This document shows, one piece after another, positions 1 to 10,500 of a stretch of 29,890 bases of DNA; the first letter of the stretch is position 1, and each line of letters begins with the position of its first letter. The notes below the pieces were generated by a model. The model was not told where the DNA came from and did not search any database. It was given only the letters and a program-made list of their open reading frames with translations. A program made the translations under genes and the position numbers. The stretch lies in assembly GCA_024690635.1 (NCBI GenBank), contig JAILOW010000186.1:1-29890 (forward strand). The letters run 5' to 3'. The stretch is from Butyrivibrio sp. Lineage in GTDB: Bacteria; Bacillota_A; Clostridia; Lachnospirales; Lachnospiraceae.

Positions 1-132
1 GCATCCCTCTTATCCAGACCTTCTATTATGAATTTGTGCTTACCTGCAGATCTGTAATCGTCCTCCTCAGGTATCGTTCTGATAATATAGTCTACTCCGT
101 ATACAAGGGTCTTTTTACCATACTTAACAAAG
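1..132. repeat. 132-bp exact repeat, copy in the third peptidase gene
   Basis: Bases 1-132 are identical, base for base, to 5931-6062 in the neighbouring paralogue. Similarity falls abruptly after 132; the left limit is unknown because the match reaches the window edge. It encodes the FVKYGKKTLVYGVDYII...GLDKRDA part of the C-terminal repeat region. The third paralogue (around 13980-14105) is clearly diverged at the same site, so the identity is not explained by functional constraint alone. Confidence 0.95.
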
Positions 133-3100
133 GCCTGAGGGTTGCTTGTCTCTTCGTCATTGAAAAACATGGAAATAATATCATCGTCTGTTCTCTCAGG
201 ATCATAAGCAAGCTTTATGGCTTTACCTCTGGCATTTACAGCCTTTAACTTTGAGGTGCTTACTATGTTTTTGGAACTGCAGATTTTGATATTGATCCTC
301 TTTGTCATTTCCCCGTTAAAGTTGCTGCCAATATCGCCTACCGCGGAAATAACGATGGAGTATGTCTCCTCCGGCTGATTTAAAATCACGGCCGAAGGAT
401 TCATAACAATACTGCTAAGAGAGTCGTAGTATTCAAGGAAGTAATCCTTCTTTTCCTTGAGAGTCTTACCTGCATATTTAACGGTAGGTTTAATGCTTGA
501 AAGCCTGGTCTTGCTTCCTGTCAAAACCACAATCTCTGTTTCGGAAGTGATCTCTGCCTTATCTATGGAAGTCCTTCTGATATCGAACTTAAACACAGCG
601 GTGCTTGAATAATTGCCCTTGCCCTTTACTGTAACGGTGGGCGCAGACTTGATGGTGGCATAAGCCGCCTTCGAATTGTTTTTATAGGATACGGTATAAT
701 CCCTGCCCTCAATAAGTCTTCTGTTTCCGTGGAATACGTGGATATCACGGTTAAAGGTAACCTTGCCGCCATTATAGTATGTAGCCGTATACTCTTCAGG
801 GAATTCAATGGTGCCTGAACCCTTGTAATACTGCGTAGCGTATCCCTCTTCGGAATTTCCAAAGTAATACCACACTCCTGAAGGAACGTTGGACGACATG
901 CCCTCAAAAAATGTGTTTATAGCATAGTCATCGTTTATATCGCCCCAGTCATTTTCATCAATTGTGATATCAAAAGAAGCGATGTCACTGGTATCGCACC
1001 CCTTCTTGCAGGCAAAGGCTTTTATCTTCATGCCTTCTTCTACAAAAAAGGCTTCATCATAGGCAAAGGTTCCCACCATGGGATAGCCGTTTTCATCCAA
1101 AGAAGGTTCATTTCCTTCAAGGGCATAGTAGATCTTTGCCCCGTTTGTATCTGATTCAAGGCTTAAATACGATCCCTTGGAAAGCAGAAGTTCCTCCGTA
1201 TTTACAGCTTTTCCGTTAACGGATGCTTTTGGCACCTTTACCTTTACAAGAGGGATCACGGTCACAAGGCATGTTGCGTAAAAGCCGGTATCTCCAAGGG
1301 TTGCAGTAATAGTAACCTTCGCAGGTTCTGTAAGATCATCTGCAGGATCTACAATTCCATTTGATACAGTAGCAATCGATTCATCGGAGCTGCTCCAGGT
1401 TACAGTCTTATCCGAGTATCTGTCCGCCACGTTGACTTCAAGCTTTCTTGTAATGCCGGGGCCTGACTTTACAGTGATCTCATTTTCATCAAAAGATATA
1501 ACATCACTTACTTTGACATGAACTACGGTGCTAATGTTATTACAGGATACGCTTATAAATGTCTGTCCAACTTCTTTTCCTGTGATGGTGGCTGTATTAC
1601 CGTTTTCTTTAACCGTTGCCACCATGGGGTCGTAGGAGCTGAAGGTGTATTTTTCTGTTCCGTAAGCGGGTGTATATGCTGCAGTTATAACAGCAGATTC
1701 TCCGGGAGAAAGAACCACCTCATAAGGTGTTACCGTAAGCTGCGGCACCTGTGGATAGTAATAAGCATATAAATCCAGGTCTCCTGTATCTCTGGTTGAA
1801 ATGCCGTTTTTATAGATCTGATGCTCGGCATCCTTATACCATCCTCCGAATGAATATCCGGCAGGCGGTGTGGGCGGATAGAGATTATATGCCCTTCCGC
1901 TGATATAGGTGGCAGGGTTTTTGGGATTTTGTGTTCCGCCATCTAAATGGTAAGTAATATTGTAGGTGGTTCCGATGGAAACATTGAAGGAAGTAGACAC
2001 CACTCTGTCATCTCCCTCATATACGGGGCCCAGCGAATATACTGTTTTAACGGTTTCTGTATCAGTATCCCTATAGTATGTATCTACATACTCGTAGCTT
2101 TCCCGTCCATCATGAGGTATTTGCGCAACGAGCTCCTTATTTTCCCAAGGCCCCCTGTAGAGGTAATATTCCTCGGCATTTTTGGCGGTCTGCCATTTGA
2201 GAGTGATAACTCTGTCATTTGATACTTCATAGTCGAAATAGTCCCAGGATGGATAAACTCTGTAAGCGTATTTGCCGGTGACTCCGTCAACAGATGCAGT
2301 GATGGTTATATTTCCCATCATATGCTCGTTTGCCTTGCCCGAATTATCCACCGTCATCACATCGTCATCGGATGATGCCCATACCAGTGTACCCTCAGGA
2401 ACATAGTCCGAGGGAACATATGAAGCTCTGAACTGATAGTAGCTCTCTCCGGCACTCGTAAAATATAAAGACGGCCTGTCTATGGAAATACCAAGCAGTT
2501 TCTTTTTAACAGTAACAGTAACTTCTTTCTTAATCGCTCCATCCGAAACAGACGCTGTGACCACCGCTGTTCCGACAGAGACCCCCGTAAGCGTTCCTTT
2601 ATCAACGGTTACAACTTCAGGAGCCGAGCTGCTCCAGGTAATGTCCTGTACGCTTGCGGAAACAGGAAGTACTCTGGCTGTAATCTTGAAGTTTTCCCCT
2701 ACTCCAATCTCCAGCGCATCCTCACTTACGTTTTTAAACTGTATACCTGTGGGAGCAACATATTCTTCGGGATCTCTGTTATCCGTAAACGCCTTTATCC
2801 TATAGCAGCCCTGGGTTCCTCTGTCTTCCCATTCTGAGGAGTGGTTATACTTATAGCTCTCTCCGGCTTTTGAAGAAGCTCCCTCATTTCCAAAATCAAA
2901 GGTACTTTCTGTACAAAGATAGCCTGTATCAACCTTTACAACCACCGCAAATTTCTCGCCGGGCTCAAGATAAACCGGTTTTTTTAATTTAGCGGTATTG
3001 TAACCTGCAAATTCCACTGTACCTGTGGTGGTAGCTTCCTCATACAACTCTCCGGAATCAGGTCTGTCCACAACTTTTTTATAGATCTCTATGGTGTAAC

Positions 3101-4517
3101 CTGCCCCAGCTCCTGTTCCGCAAAAAGAAACAGCCTGAAGGATTTCTCCGGTTGCACCGGGCTCGTTTTGTGCAGTGTAAACATTGGCACCTGTCTGTCC
3201 GCCGATGCCAAAATTCTTGCCTAAATAGCCATCATACTGATAGTTGTTGTCATAATTATCTGCAGACTCACATCTTACAGCATAAACACGCGACCAAAGT
3301 GTTCTCTCGTAATATGACATCCAGAAATATCCGGAAAACGATTCCTCATTTCCAGTTGTCCAGCTGTTTCTTATAAGAAATGCACCATCCCCGGGAGCGG
3401 GTTCTCCAAAGTGTTCCTTGGGGAAGTCATCATCCCAGCCAACTATGGCAACTGCATGCCCGTCCCCTGTATTCTGGGAGTTATAATAGCTGTTATACTC
3501 GTCGCTGTAGGTATATCCCTCGGTGACAGGAGATTTACCGTTTTTTACATAAAAACTTATTCCGCAGGCACCTGTCTTTTGTACCATCCTCTTTATGGGA
3601 TCAAGTATTGACAGGTCTTTCGTATTTCTAAACCCGGAAAAGTCAATGTCCTCCTCGTAGTAATCCTGAATGTGAACCACATCCTCATAGGCAATGGCAT
3701 CCTGAAGGCCTGTTGTCTTTGCAAGATCATCATCTCTGTTGTATCTGGCGGTTTCTTCCGCAGCTGCTCCGGTCCACTTTACCTGAGTATCCAGAGCCTC
3801 TGAAAAGTTACCGCCGAGGTCCAGAAGATTTTCCTTGTCCTCTGTGACCACATAGTCACCTTCCGTTAAGCCAAGGGGATCCACAACGGAATTATAGGTA
3901 AAGTATGCAAGATGAAGCTCTGAAAGATCAGGCTCAGACATAATTCCCCGCTTCATGACATTGATCTCTTCAAGAGCAGTAGTTGCAAAAGCCCAGCAGG
4001 TTCCGTAGGGAGACTGATTCCTGAGGGGAGGTAAAAGGGGTGTCGTGTATGATGAAGGAAGATCATCCTCACCTCTTACAAGTATCTCGCCGGATTCATT
4101 ATGAACAATAGGAAATAAATTTTCTTCGGGAACATAACCCGTGTACATCTCAACTTCCTTGTGCTGCACGCTTTTTTCTGCAGAAGCAGCCGCAAGAGCT
4201 TCGTCCTCTGAGATTTCCAGAGACGCTTCATCCCCTGATTCTTCTGTGGAAGCCTCCTCGGAGCTTTCATCCTCATCAGTTGCGGGCTCCTGCTCTTCAT
4301 CGGATTCAGGTGCTCCCTTTCCCTCTCCCGCGTCATCTGCAGGGTCATCTGTAGGATCAACCGATGCTTCTTTTGAAGCCTCTTCCGAAGCCTGTTCTTC
4401 TTCATCTGTTTCTGCAGAAATGTCCATACTTGCATAATCTGCCGCAAGCGCAGTATCTGCGCCTGAAACAAACATCATTCCTGCAAGAAGCAGGGCTAAA
4501 ACTCTTTTCCTTTGCAT
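1..4517 (-). CDS. Giant secreted papain-like (C1) cysteine peptidase with lectin-like and Ig-like modules, third gene of operon, 3' end outside window
   Basis: I translated this frame from the ATG at 4517 to the window edge; it stays open, about 1505 codons. SD AGGTGA precedes the start. The N-terminus MQRKRVLALLLAG...ALA|ADYAS is a signal peptide, followed by an acidic Glu/Asp/Ser spacer. The peptidase domain shows YGTCWAFA (Cys174, preceded by a Gln in RNQ for the oxyanion hole), GHAVAIVGWDDD (His354) and RNSW (Asn384). Then come a lectin-like domain (about 420-580), a Big_2 domain (about 588-672), a further Ig-like stretch, an fn3-like domain starting WDYFDYEV (about 756), an InlB-type B-repeat (about 853-917), one Big (about 1006-1086), one CHB_HEX_C-like module (about 1093-1186), and the conserved C-terminal region from WGDI (about 1191). 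By alignment with the next gene, roughly 460 residues are missing off the left edge. It is the shortest-stalked of three paralogues and likely cleaves extracellular protein; the substrate is unknown. Confidence 0.88.
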   Translation of the reverse strand, partial: MQRKRVLALLLAGMMFVSGADTALAADYASMDISAETDEEEQASEEASKEASVDPTDDPADDAGEGKGAPESDEEQEPATDEDESSEEASTEESGDEASLEISEDEALAAASAEKSVQHKEVEMYTGYVPEENLFPIVHNESGEILVRGEDDLPSSYTTPLLPPLRNQSPYGTCWAFATTALEEINVMKRGIMSEPDLSELHLAYFTYNSVVDPLGLTEGDYVVTEDKENLLDLGGNFSEALDTQVKWTGAAAEETARYNRDDDLAKTTGLQDAIAYEDVVHIQDYYEEDIDFSGFRNTKDLSILDPIKRMVQKTGACGISFYVKNGKSPVTEGYTYSDEYNSYYNSQNTGDGHAVAIVGWDDDFPKEHFGEPAPGDGAFLIRNSWTTGNEESFSGYFWMSYYERTLWSRVYAVRCESADNYDNNYQYDGYLGKNFGIGGQTGANVYTAQNEPGATGEILQAVSFCGTGAGAGYTIEIYKKVVDRPDSGELYEEATTTGTVEFAGYNTAKLKKPVYLEPGEKFAVVVKVDTGYLCTESTFDFGNEGASSKAGESYKYNHSSEWEDRGTQGCYRIKAFTDNRDPEEYVAPTGIQFKNVSEDALEIGVGENFKITARVLPVSASVQDITWSSSAPEVVTVDKGTLTGVSVGTAVVTASVSDGAIKKEVTVTVKKKLLGISIDRPSLYFTSAGESYYQFRASYVPSDYVPEGTLVWASSDDDVMTVDNSGKANEHMMGNITITASVDGVTGKYAYRVYPSWDYFDYEVSNDRVITLKWQTAKNAEEYYLYRGPWENKELVAQIPHDGRESYEYVDTYYRDTDTETVKTVYSLGPVYEGDDRVVSTSFNVSIGTTYNITYHLDGGTQNPKNPATYISGRAYNLYPPTPPAGYSFGGWYKDAEHQIYKNGISTRDTGDLDLYAYYYPQVPQLTVTPYEVVLSPGESAVITAAYTPAYGTEKYTFSSYDPMVATVKENGNTATITGKEVGQTFISVSCNNISTVVHVKVSDVISFDENEITVKSGPGITRKLEVNVADRYSDKTVTWSSSDESIATVSNGIVDPADDLTEPAKVTITATLGDTGFYATCLVTVIPLVKVKVPKASVNGKAVNTEELLLSKGSYLSLESDTNGAKIYYALEGNEPSLDENGYPMVGTFAYDEAFFVEEGMKIKAFACKKGCDTSDIASFDITIDENDWGDINDDYAINTFFEGMSSNVPSGVWYYFGNSEEGYATQYYKGSGTIEFPEEYTATYYNGGKVTFNRDIHVFHGNRRLIEGRDYTVSYKNNSKAAYATIKSAPTVTVKGKGNYSSTAVFKFDIRRTSIDKAEITSETEIVVLTGSKTRLSSIKPTVKYAGKTLKEKKDYFLEYYDSLSSIVMNPSAVILNQPEETYSIVISAVGDIGSNFNGEMTKRINIKICSSKNIVSTSKLKAVNARGKAIKLAYDPERTDDDIISMFFNDEETSNPQAFVKYGKKTLVYGVDYIIRTIPEEDDYRSAGKHKFIIEGLDKRD

Positions 4518-4540
4518 AACTCACCTAAAAATCGTTAGTT

Positions 4541-7500
4541 TTAATTATCGGTATTAAACATCTTTCTGGCACCAAGCTTCACCGAAACAGTCTTGGTTCC
4601 GCAGTAATTTCCTGCTCCCCGAATGACAATAGTAGTCTTTCCCAGGAATCTGTTATTCTTTACAGAAACTATCTCGTAGTTTTCCGGATCAAGTCTCTGC
4701 TTCTTTTTATTAACCATCTTGTAAACCCTGATATCTTCAGGCCATATCTCAATCTGTTTTCCGTTATTAAAGGACAGCTTGTTTTTATCTTGCAGCTCCA
4801 CCTTGTACTTGGAGATACTCATGGAGGCGCTAACGATCCTGTAACAGCCGGTGATAACCGTATCTTCCGTCTCTGCATCTGTATGCATAAAGCTGCTCTT
4901 TAAGCCGCAGTTTAATTTAGATACAGGCACTGTAACCTTTATCTTTATTCCGGGCATTATGGGATCTGTAGGAAGTACCTCATCGCCATCTGCTTTTTCG
5001 GTTCCGTCCCTCAGAGTCTGCGCTCCGTCATAGGTATAGGTAACATCGTTTTTGTTAAAGGCTTCAAGGTCCTTACCCTTACCAACGGTGAGAGCTTTTC
5101 CGTCCTGATACACCTTGGGAACAGACAGGAAATATCCCTTCTTTCCCTTGATGTTATACGCCACATCAGCAGCATAAAGCGTAGTGGAAGAAATCGGCGC
5201 TTTGACAATATTGAAGGTCATGGAAGCGTTACTTCCTGTGTAATTGCCGATGCCCTTTACAGTTACGGTAGGAGGATTCTTTACAGTCTTACCCGCTACC
5301 TTTTTGTTGTTTTTGTAGGAAAGAGAATAATCGATTCCTTCACGGAGCTTCACCGAAGCTTTTTCATTACCCTCTTCATCTCTTTGTGTAACAAATCTCA
5401 CCTTAACATCAGGGCGCGCTCCGGTCTTTACAAATACCGGATCCTCGTCCTTTGCAAACTCGATAACAAGATTCTTTTTGGAATTATTCTTAACGTTGTA
5501 GGGCTTTATGGTAACAGTCTTTTTAATGCTGCCCGTCATGCCGTTTATGCCCTTGAATACCATGGTAAACTTGCCGGGATAAACGCTGTTTATCTTGCTG
5601 TAGGTGTAGTCGCATTCCTTGCCGTCAGCTACTCCGTTACCGTCACTATCCTCTGATTCAAGACCTGCCTCAACGCCCTTTAGAGGAAGGTTTTTACCTG
5701 TAGCGGAATCATAGCGGTACAAAGTAACTCCCGCGCACTTCTTATCTTCTTCTGCATACTTGTTGTAGGCTGCAACGGATTTATCTTTTTCATTGTAAAG
5801 ATCTGAGAAGGTGATCACCTGTCCGGTATATTCAACGCTTGTCTTAAGACCTGCGATCTTTACCTTGTTCATGGGTTTTCCTGTGATCTCAAAGGTTACT
5901 GTTTTATCACCTATGTAGCTGACAAGATCAGCATCCCTCTTATCCAGACCTTCTATTATGAATTTGTGCTTACCTGCAGATCTGTAATCGTCCTCCTCAG
6001 GTATCGTTCTGATAATATAGTCTACTCCGTATACAAGGGTCTTTTTACCATACTTAACAAAGCAGGTCGGAGTCTTATCTTCATCACTGTTATCGAAAAG
6101 CTCGTCAAGGAAATCCTCGGAAGAGACTGCGCCTCTCTCGGGATCATAGGCAAGCTTTATAGCTTTTCCGTTTGCGGAAACAGCCTTAAGCTTGGATGCA
6201 TTTACGGAAGTTTTGGGATCACAGGTTGTAATAATAACAACACTTGATTCCATCCTGCCTTCAAAGTTACTGCCCGTAAGGCCTTCTGCCGTAATCACGA
6301 CGCTGTACATCTTTCCGGCATCCTTGAGGATAACCTTAGAAGGATGATCAATAATTGTTCCGACTTCACCCTCATGGTATTCAAGCCTGTAATCGGTTCC
6401 TGCCTTTAACTCTTTTCCCGCAAACTTAACAACAGGTTTGGTATTTGCAAGCTTAACCTTGGAGCCTGTCATTACTGCGATGTTTGTCTCAGAAGCAATG
6501 ACTGCGCTATCCATGGAAATCTTTTTAATATCAAACTTAAAGATAACTGAACTTTTGTAGTTGCCCTTTCCTTTTACGGTAACGTAAGGCGCATTCCTGG
6601 AATCTGCAGAAGCTGACTTTACGTTGTTCTTGTAGCTGAGGGTATAGTCTCTTCCCTCAATAAGCCTTCTGGAAGCATGGAACACGTGGATATCACTGTT
6701 AAAGGTTATCTTGGAGCCCTTGTATACAGGCGCCTGATATTCATCGGTGTAACCAATTACCGATGATCTTTTGTAACACTCGGGAACAAAACTTCCATCG
6801 GAATTTCCAAAGTAGTACCACACTCCCTTAGGAATGTTTTCAGTGTCATCATCAAAAATCGCAGACCTTACGCCTTCCGAGATGTCGCCCCATCCATCAT
6901 TTTCATCTGTAGGATCCGGATCAGGATTCGGATTGGGATTGGGGTCAGGATCAGGGTCAGGATTCGGATCTGGATCGGGATTCGGGTTGGGGTCAGGGTT
7001 TGGATTCGGATCCGGATCGGGATTCGGATCGTAATTAGGATCGGGACTCACCGTAACAAGGCACTCTGCGTAATACTCAGTATCCGGAATGGACGCCGTG
7101 ATAATGGCTTGTTTTTCCTCTGCAAGATTGTCCGCAGCAGTTATGACTCCATCGGAAACTGTAACAACAGCTGTGTCCGAACTCTTCCACTCCACCGTCC
7201 TGTCTTTAAAGGCATCATCAAGGAAAACTAAGAGTTTTATGGTCTCGCCGCTTCCTGAAACAAGGGTAGCCTCACTCTTATTTAACCTGATTATCTGTGA
7301 CGCAGTTTTAACAGTAATAGAAAAATACGCAGTATTACTAAGCTCCAGATCTTCCGACACCGCTTTTATCCTTATGTTTATATCAGTTTCGATTTTTATG
7401 GGGCCTTCATAAAGTTTGGTATATGAATCAGCTGCGGTTCCGTCACTTCTTATGTTTGGAACCCTGTCATAGGCATAGAATAACTTTGCGCCTTCTGTTT

Positions 7501-10500
7501 CGCAGGTAAGCGTCAGATATGTTCCCTTTAAAACTTTGCTTTCAAGTCCGGCGGTAAGAGCCTTGCCGTTTATATAGGCCTTTGGCACCTTGGGCTTTAC
7601 CACAGGGCGCACTGTAACAACGCAGGATGCGGAATATTCCGTACCGCGGATAGTGGCGGTTATGGTAACCTGCTTAGCCTCGGAAATAGTATTAACAGGA
7701 TCCACCACACCTTTATATGACACTGTTGCAATCTTTGTATCTGAGCTGCTCCAGTCGATGGTTTTATTTTTGTACTCATCGTCAACGGTAACAGTGATTT
7801 CTCCCGTCACACCATCCTTGGCCTTGAGTGTCATTTCATAAACATCAAAGCTGATGATCTGCTGAGCGGTCTTTACCTTTATTTCAAATGAGATGATGTC
7901 ACTTGCCTGGCCATCCTGAACATAGGCTACCGCTTTGATAGTGGTGTCGCTGTTTATTGTAAGAGGCGTCACGAAGCGATGAGTATTCTCTTCATCCGTA
8001 ACATTGCCGTCATCATCCAAAGAGGGCTCATTTCCATCAAGTGCATAGTAGATCTTTGCTCCTGATGTTGAACATGAAAGGCTGAAGGATGCACCTTTTG
8101 AAACAAGTATCTCACCGGATGACATCTCTTTATTGTTAATAAATCCTCTGGGCGCAGCAGCCTTTATAAGAGGAATAACCGTCACAATACATGATGATGA
8201 ATAAGTCGTTCCACGAAGGGTTGCGGTTATTGTAACCTGACTTGTGGAAGTAAGACCCTCTGCAGGCTGAATCACGCCTTCCGAAACAGTAGCAATGCTC
8301 TCATCAGAGCTTGTCCAGTCCACCACAGGATTTTCAAGCTCATCGTCAAGAACAGCATTTAATAGTCCGATCTCGTTATTCTTTGCTCGTATTGTCAGCT
8401 CGGTCTGATCAAGGTGAAGGATCTCCGAAGGTGTTTTTACTTTCAGGTTGAAATATGCTTTTTCACTGTCCCGGTGCATGTCCTCCATTACAGTCGCATA
8501 TATTTCCGTATCCACATCGATCTTTATGGGACCTGTGTACTGTTTGGTGTATTTACCCAATGTGCCGGATGCATCTACAAAAGGATAGTATCCATCAAGG
8601 GCATAATAGATCTTTGCCCCTTCAATATCGGAGGTAAGAATAAGCTCACTTCCCGGAAGTACCTTTACATTGCCGGAAACAGCATTACCTCTTATATATC
8701 CCACAGGAGCATTTGCTACAGGTGCAGGTTCCACAGTCACAAGGCATGATGCCGAGTACGATTCTCCATTTATGGCAACAGATGCCGTAATTTTAACCTG
8801 ATGGGTAGTTGTAAGACCATCTGCAGGGTCCACAACACCGCCTGTAACCTTCGCTACATTCGAATTAGCACTGCTCCAGGTAATGGTTTTATTTTTGTAT
8901 TTTTCCGGAATGATCTCTGCAGACAACTGTCCTGTTACTACCTTTCTGGAAATAAGAGTCATTTCGGTTTTATCAAGGCGGATCACCTCTTCAGCAGGGA
9001 TCACCTTGAACTCATAAGAAACCATATCGCTGACAGCATAGCCGGATTTTATGGCAATGGCTTTGATGATCGTATCTTTTTTAATTTCCAGACCACCGCC
9101 GCCCATGGTCTTGGTTACTGAGGTATCAGCAGGCTTTCCTTCGCTGTTGAGGACAGGCTCCGCTCCGCCAAGAGCATAGTAAATCACAGCTCCGCTCGTT
9201 GCGCAGCTCATGGTAAGGTCGGCGCCTTTGTAAACACGGTTTTCTCCCTCGCTTACAAGTTCGTCTTCTATATAGGTCTGGGGCGCCTTGGTTGTAGGAA
9301 GTTTTGATACAGTAACAACGCAGGATGCAGAATAGTTTGTGCCTCTGATCTTTGCTGTTATGGTAACCTTTGTGGTTTTATCAATATTGTCAACGGGATC
9401 AACCACTCCGTCCGTAACCGTGGCAACAGCTTCATTGGAACTGCTCCAGTCCACAGTTACATTTCCAAGATCCTTGGCAGTAGTAGCGGTTATAGTCGCG
9501 GTCTTTCCGTTCTCTGATCTGATGGACATGCTGCTCTTATCAAGGGTGATGGGTTTTCTGACATAAACCGTAACCCCCTTTGTAAGTCCGTAGCAGGATG
9601 CATACACACTGCCATAGCCCACTTCCGAGCCTGCAGTTACAGTAGCACTGCCACCATTTGTCTCAAGAGTAACAAGATTCTCCGCATCATTTTCATAAGT
9701 GATATTTCCGCCGGCAGGAAGACAGGTTACTGTGAAGTTTCCGCTTTCTCCCGGGGCAAGATATATCTTTTCCGGAGTAACTTCAATCTTGGGAGCCTTG
9801 GGTGTTACCTTGGCATAAAGATCCAGATTGTATGCATCAACCGCAGAGATCTCTTTTATCTTAGAGCCTGTAAATTCAGGATTGGTATACCATCCAAGAA
9901 AGGTGTAGTGCTCCGCAGGAGTGGGATCATAGAGCTTATGACTTGTTCCTGCCACATACCTTGAAGGATTCATTAGATTCTGAGTACAACCGTTCAGATG
10001 GTAAGTGATGCTATAGTTTGTTCCGAATTTAAGTTCAAACTTCGTCTTGCTTCCATAGCCGTATTTATCGTATATAGGCGCAAAATAGTAAGTGCCTGTG
10101 CTTACATTTTTATTCTTGTAGTAGCTGTCCACATACTCATAGGAGTCGCTTCCGTCATCAAGGATCTCATCTATGAGTGTGGTTCCATCCTCTCTGTAGA
10201 GTTTGTAGCTTCTTGCACCCTTGGCGGCTCTCCATTTAAATCTGACTGTCCTGTCATCCGAAACTTCATAGTCCACGTAGTCCCAGGAAGGCTCCACCAT
10301 GCGGGTGATTTTTCCGGTTACGCCGTCAACAGTGGCGCTGATGGTGGCTTTACCCATCATCTTTTCACGGGCCAGAACCATCTCCAATCGCGTAGTCTGG
10401 ATCTCGACAACATCTTCATCCGAAGAAGTCCAGACAGTTTCTCCCTCAGGAATATAGCCTTCAGGGGTAAAAGCGGTGCTGTATGTAGGTATAGTCTTAA

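Noticed and set aside
4076..4471. A 131-residue minus-strand frame rich in Arg, Lys, Leu and Gln
   Set aside because: It is a shifted reading of the acidic low-complexity spacer of the third peptidase gene. The same kind of shadow appears at 12214-12552 and 19040-19348.
1..4517. Possibility that the leftmost region is non-coding or a pseudogene because no long closed frame spans it
   Set aside because: The minus frame from ATG 4517 checked at several landmarks (catalytic Cys, His, Asn, the WDYFDYEV and WGD motifs, and the last codons at the edge) stays in one phase; it only lacks a stop because the window ends.
6834..7034. A Gly/Ser/Phe repeat frame on the plus strand
   Set aside because: It is the antisense reading of the Asp/Asn-Pro linker; low-complexity DNA with no gene signals.
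6905..7045. Possible CRISPR-like array
   Set aside because: The units are very short and contiguous with no unique spacers, and they are in frame in a protein-coding repeat.
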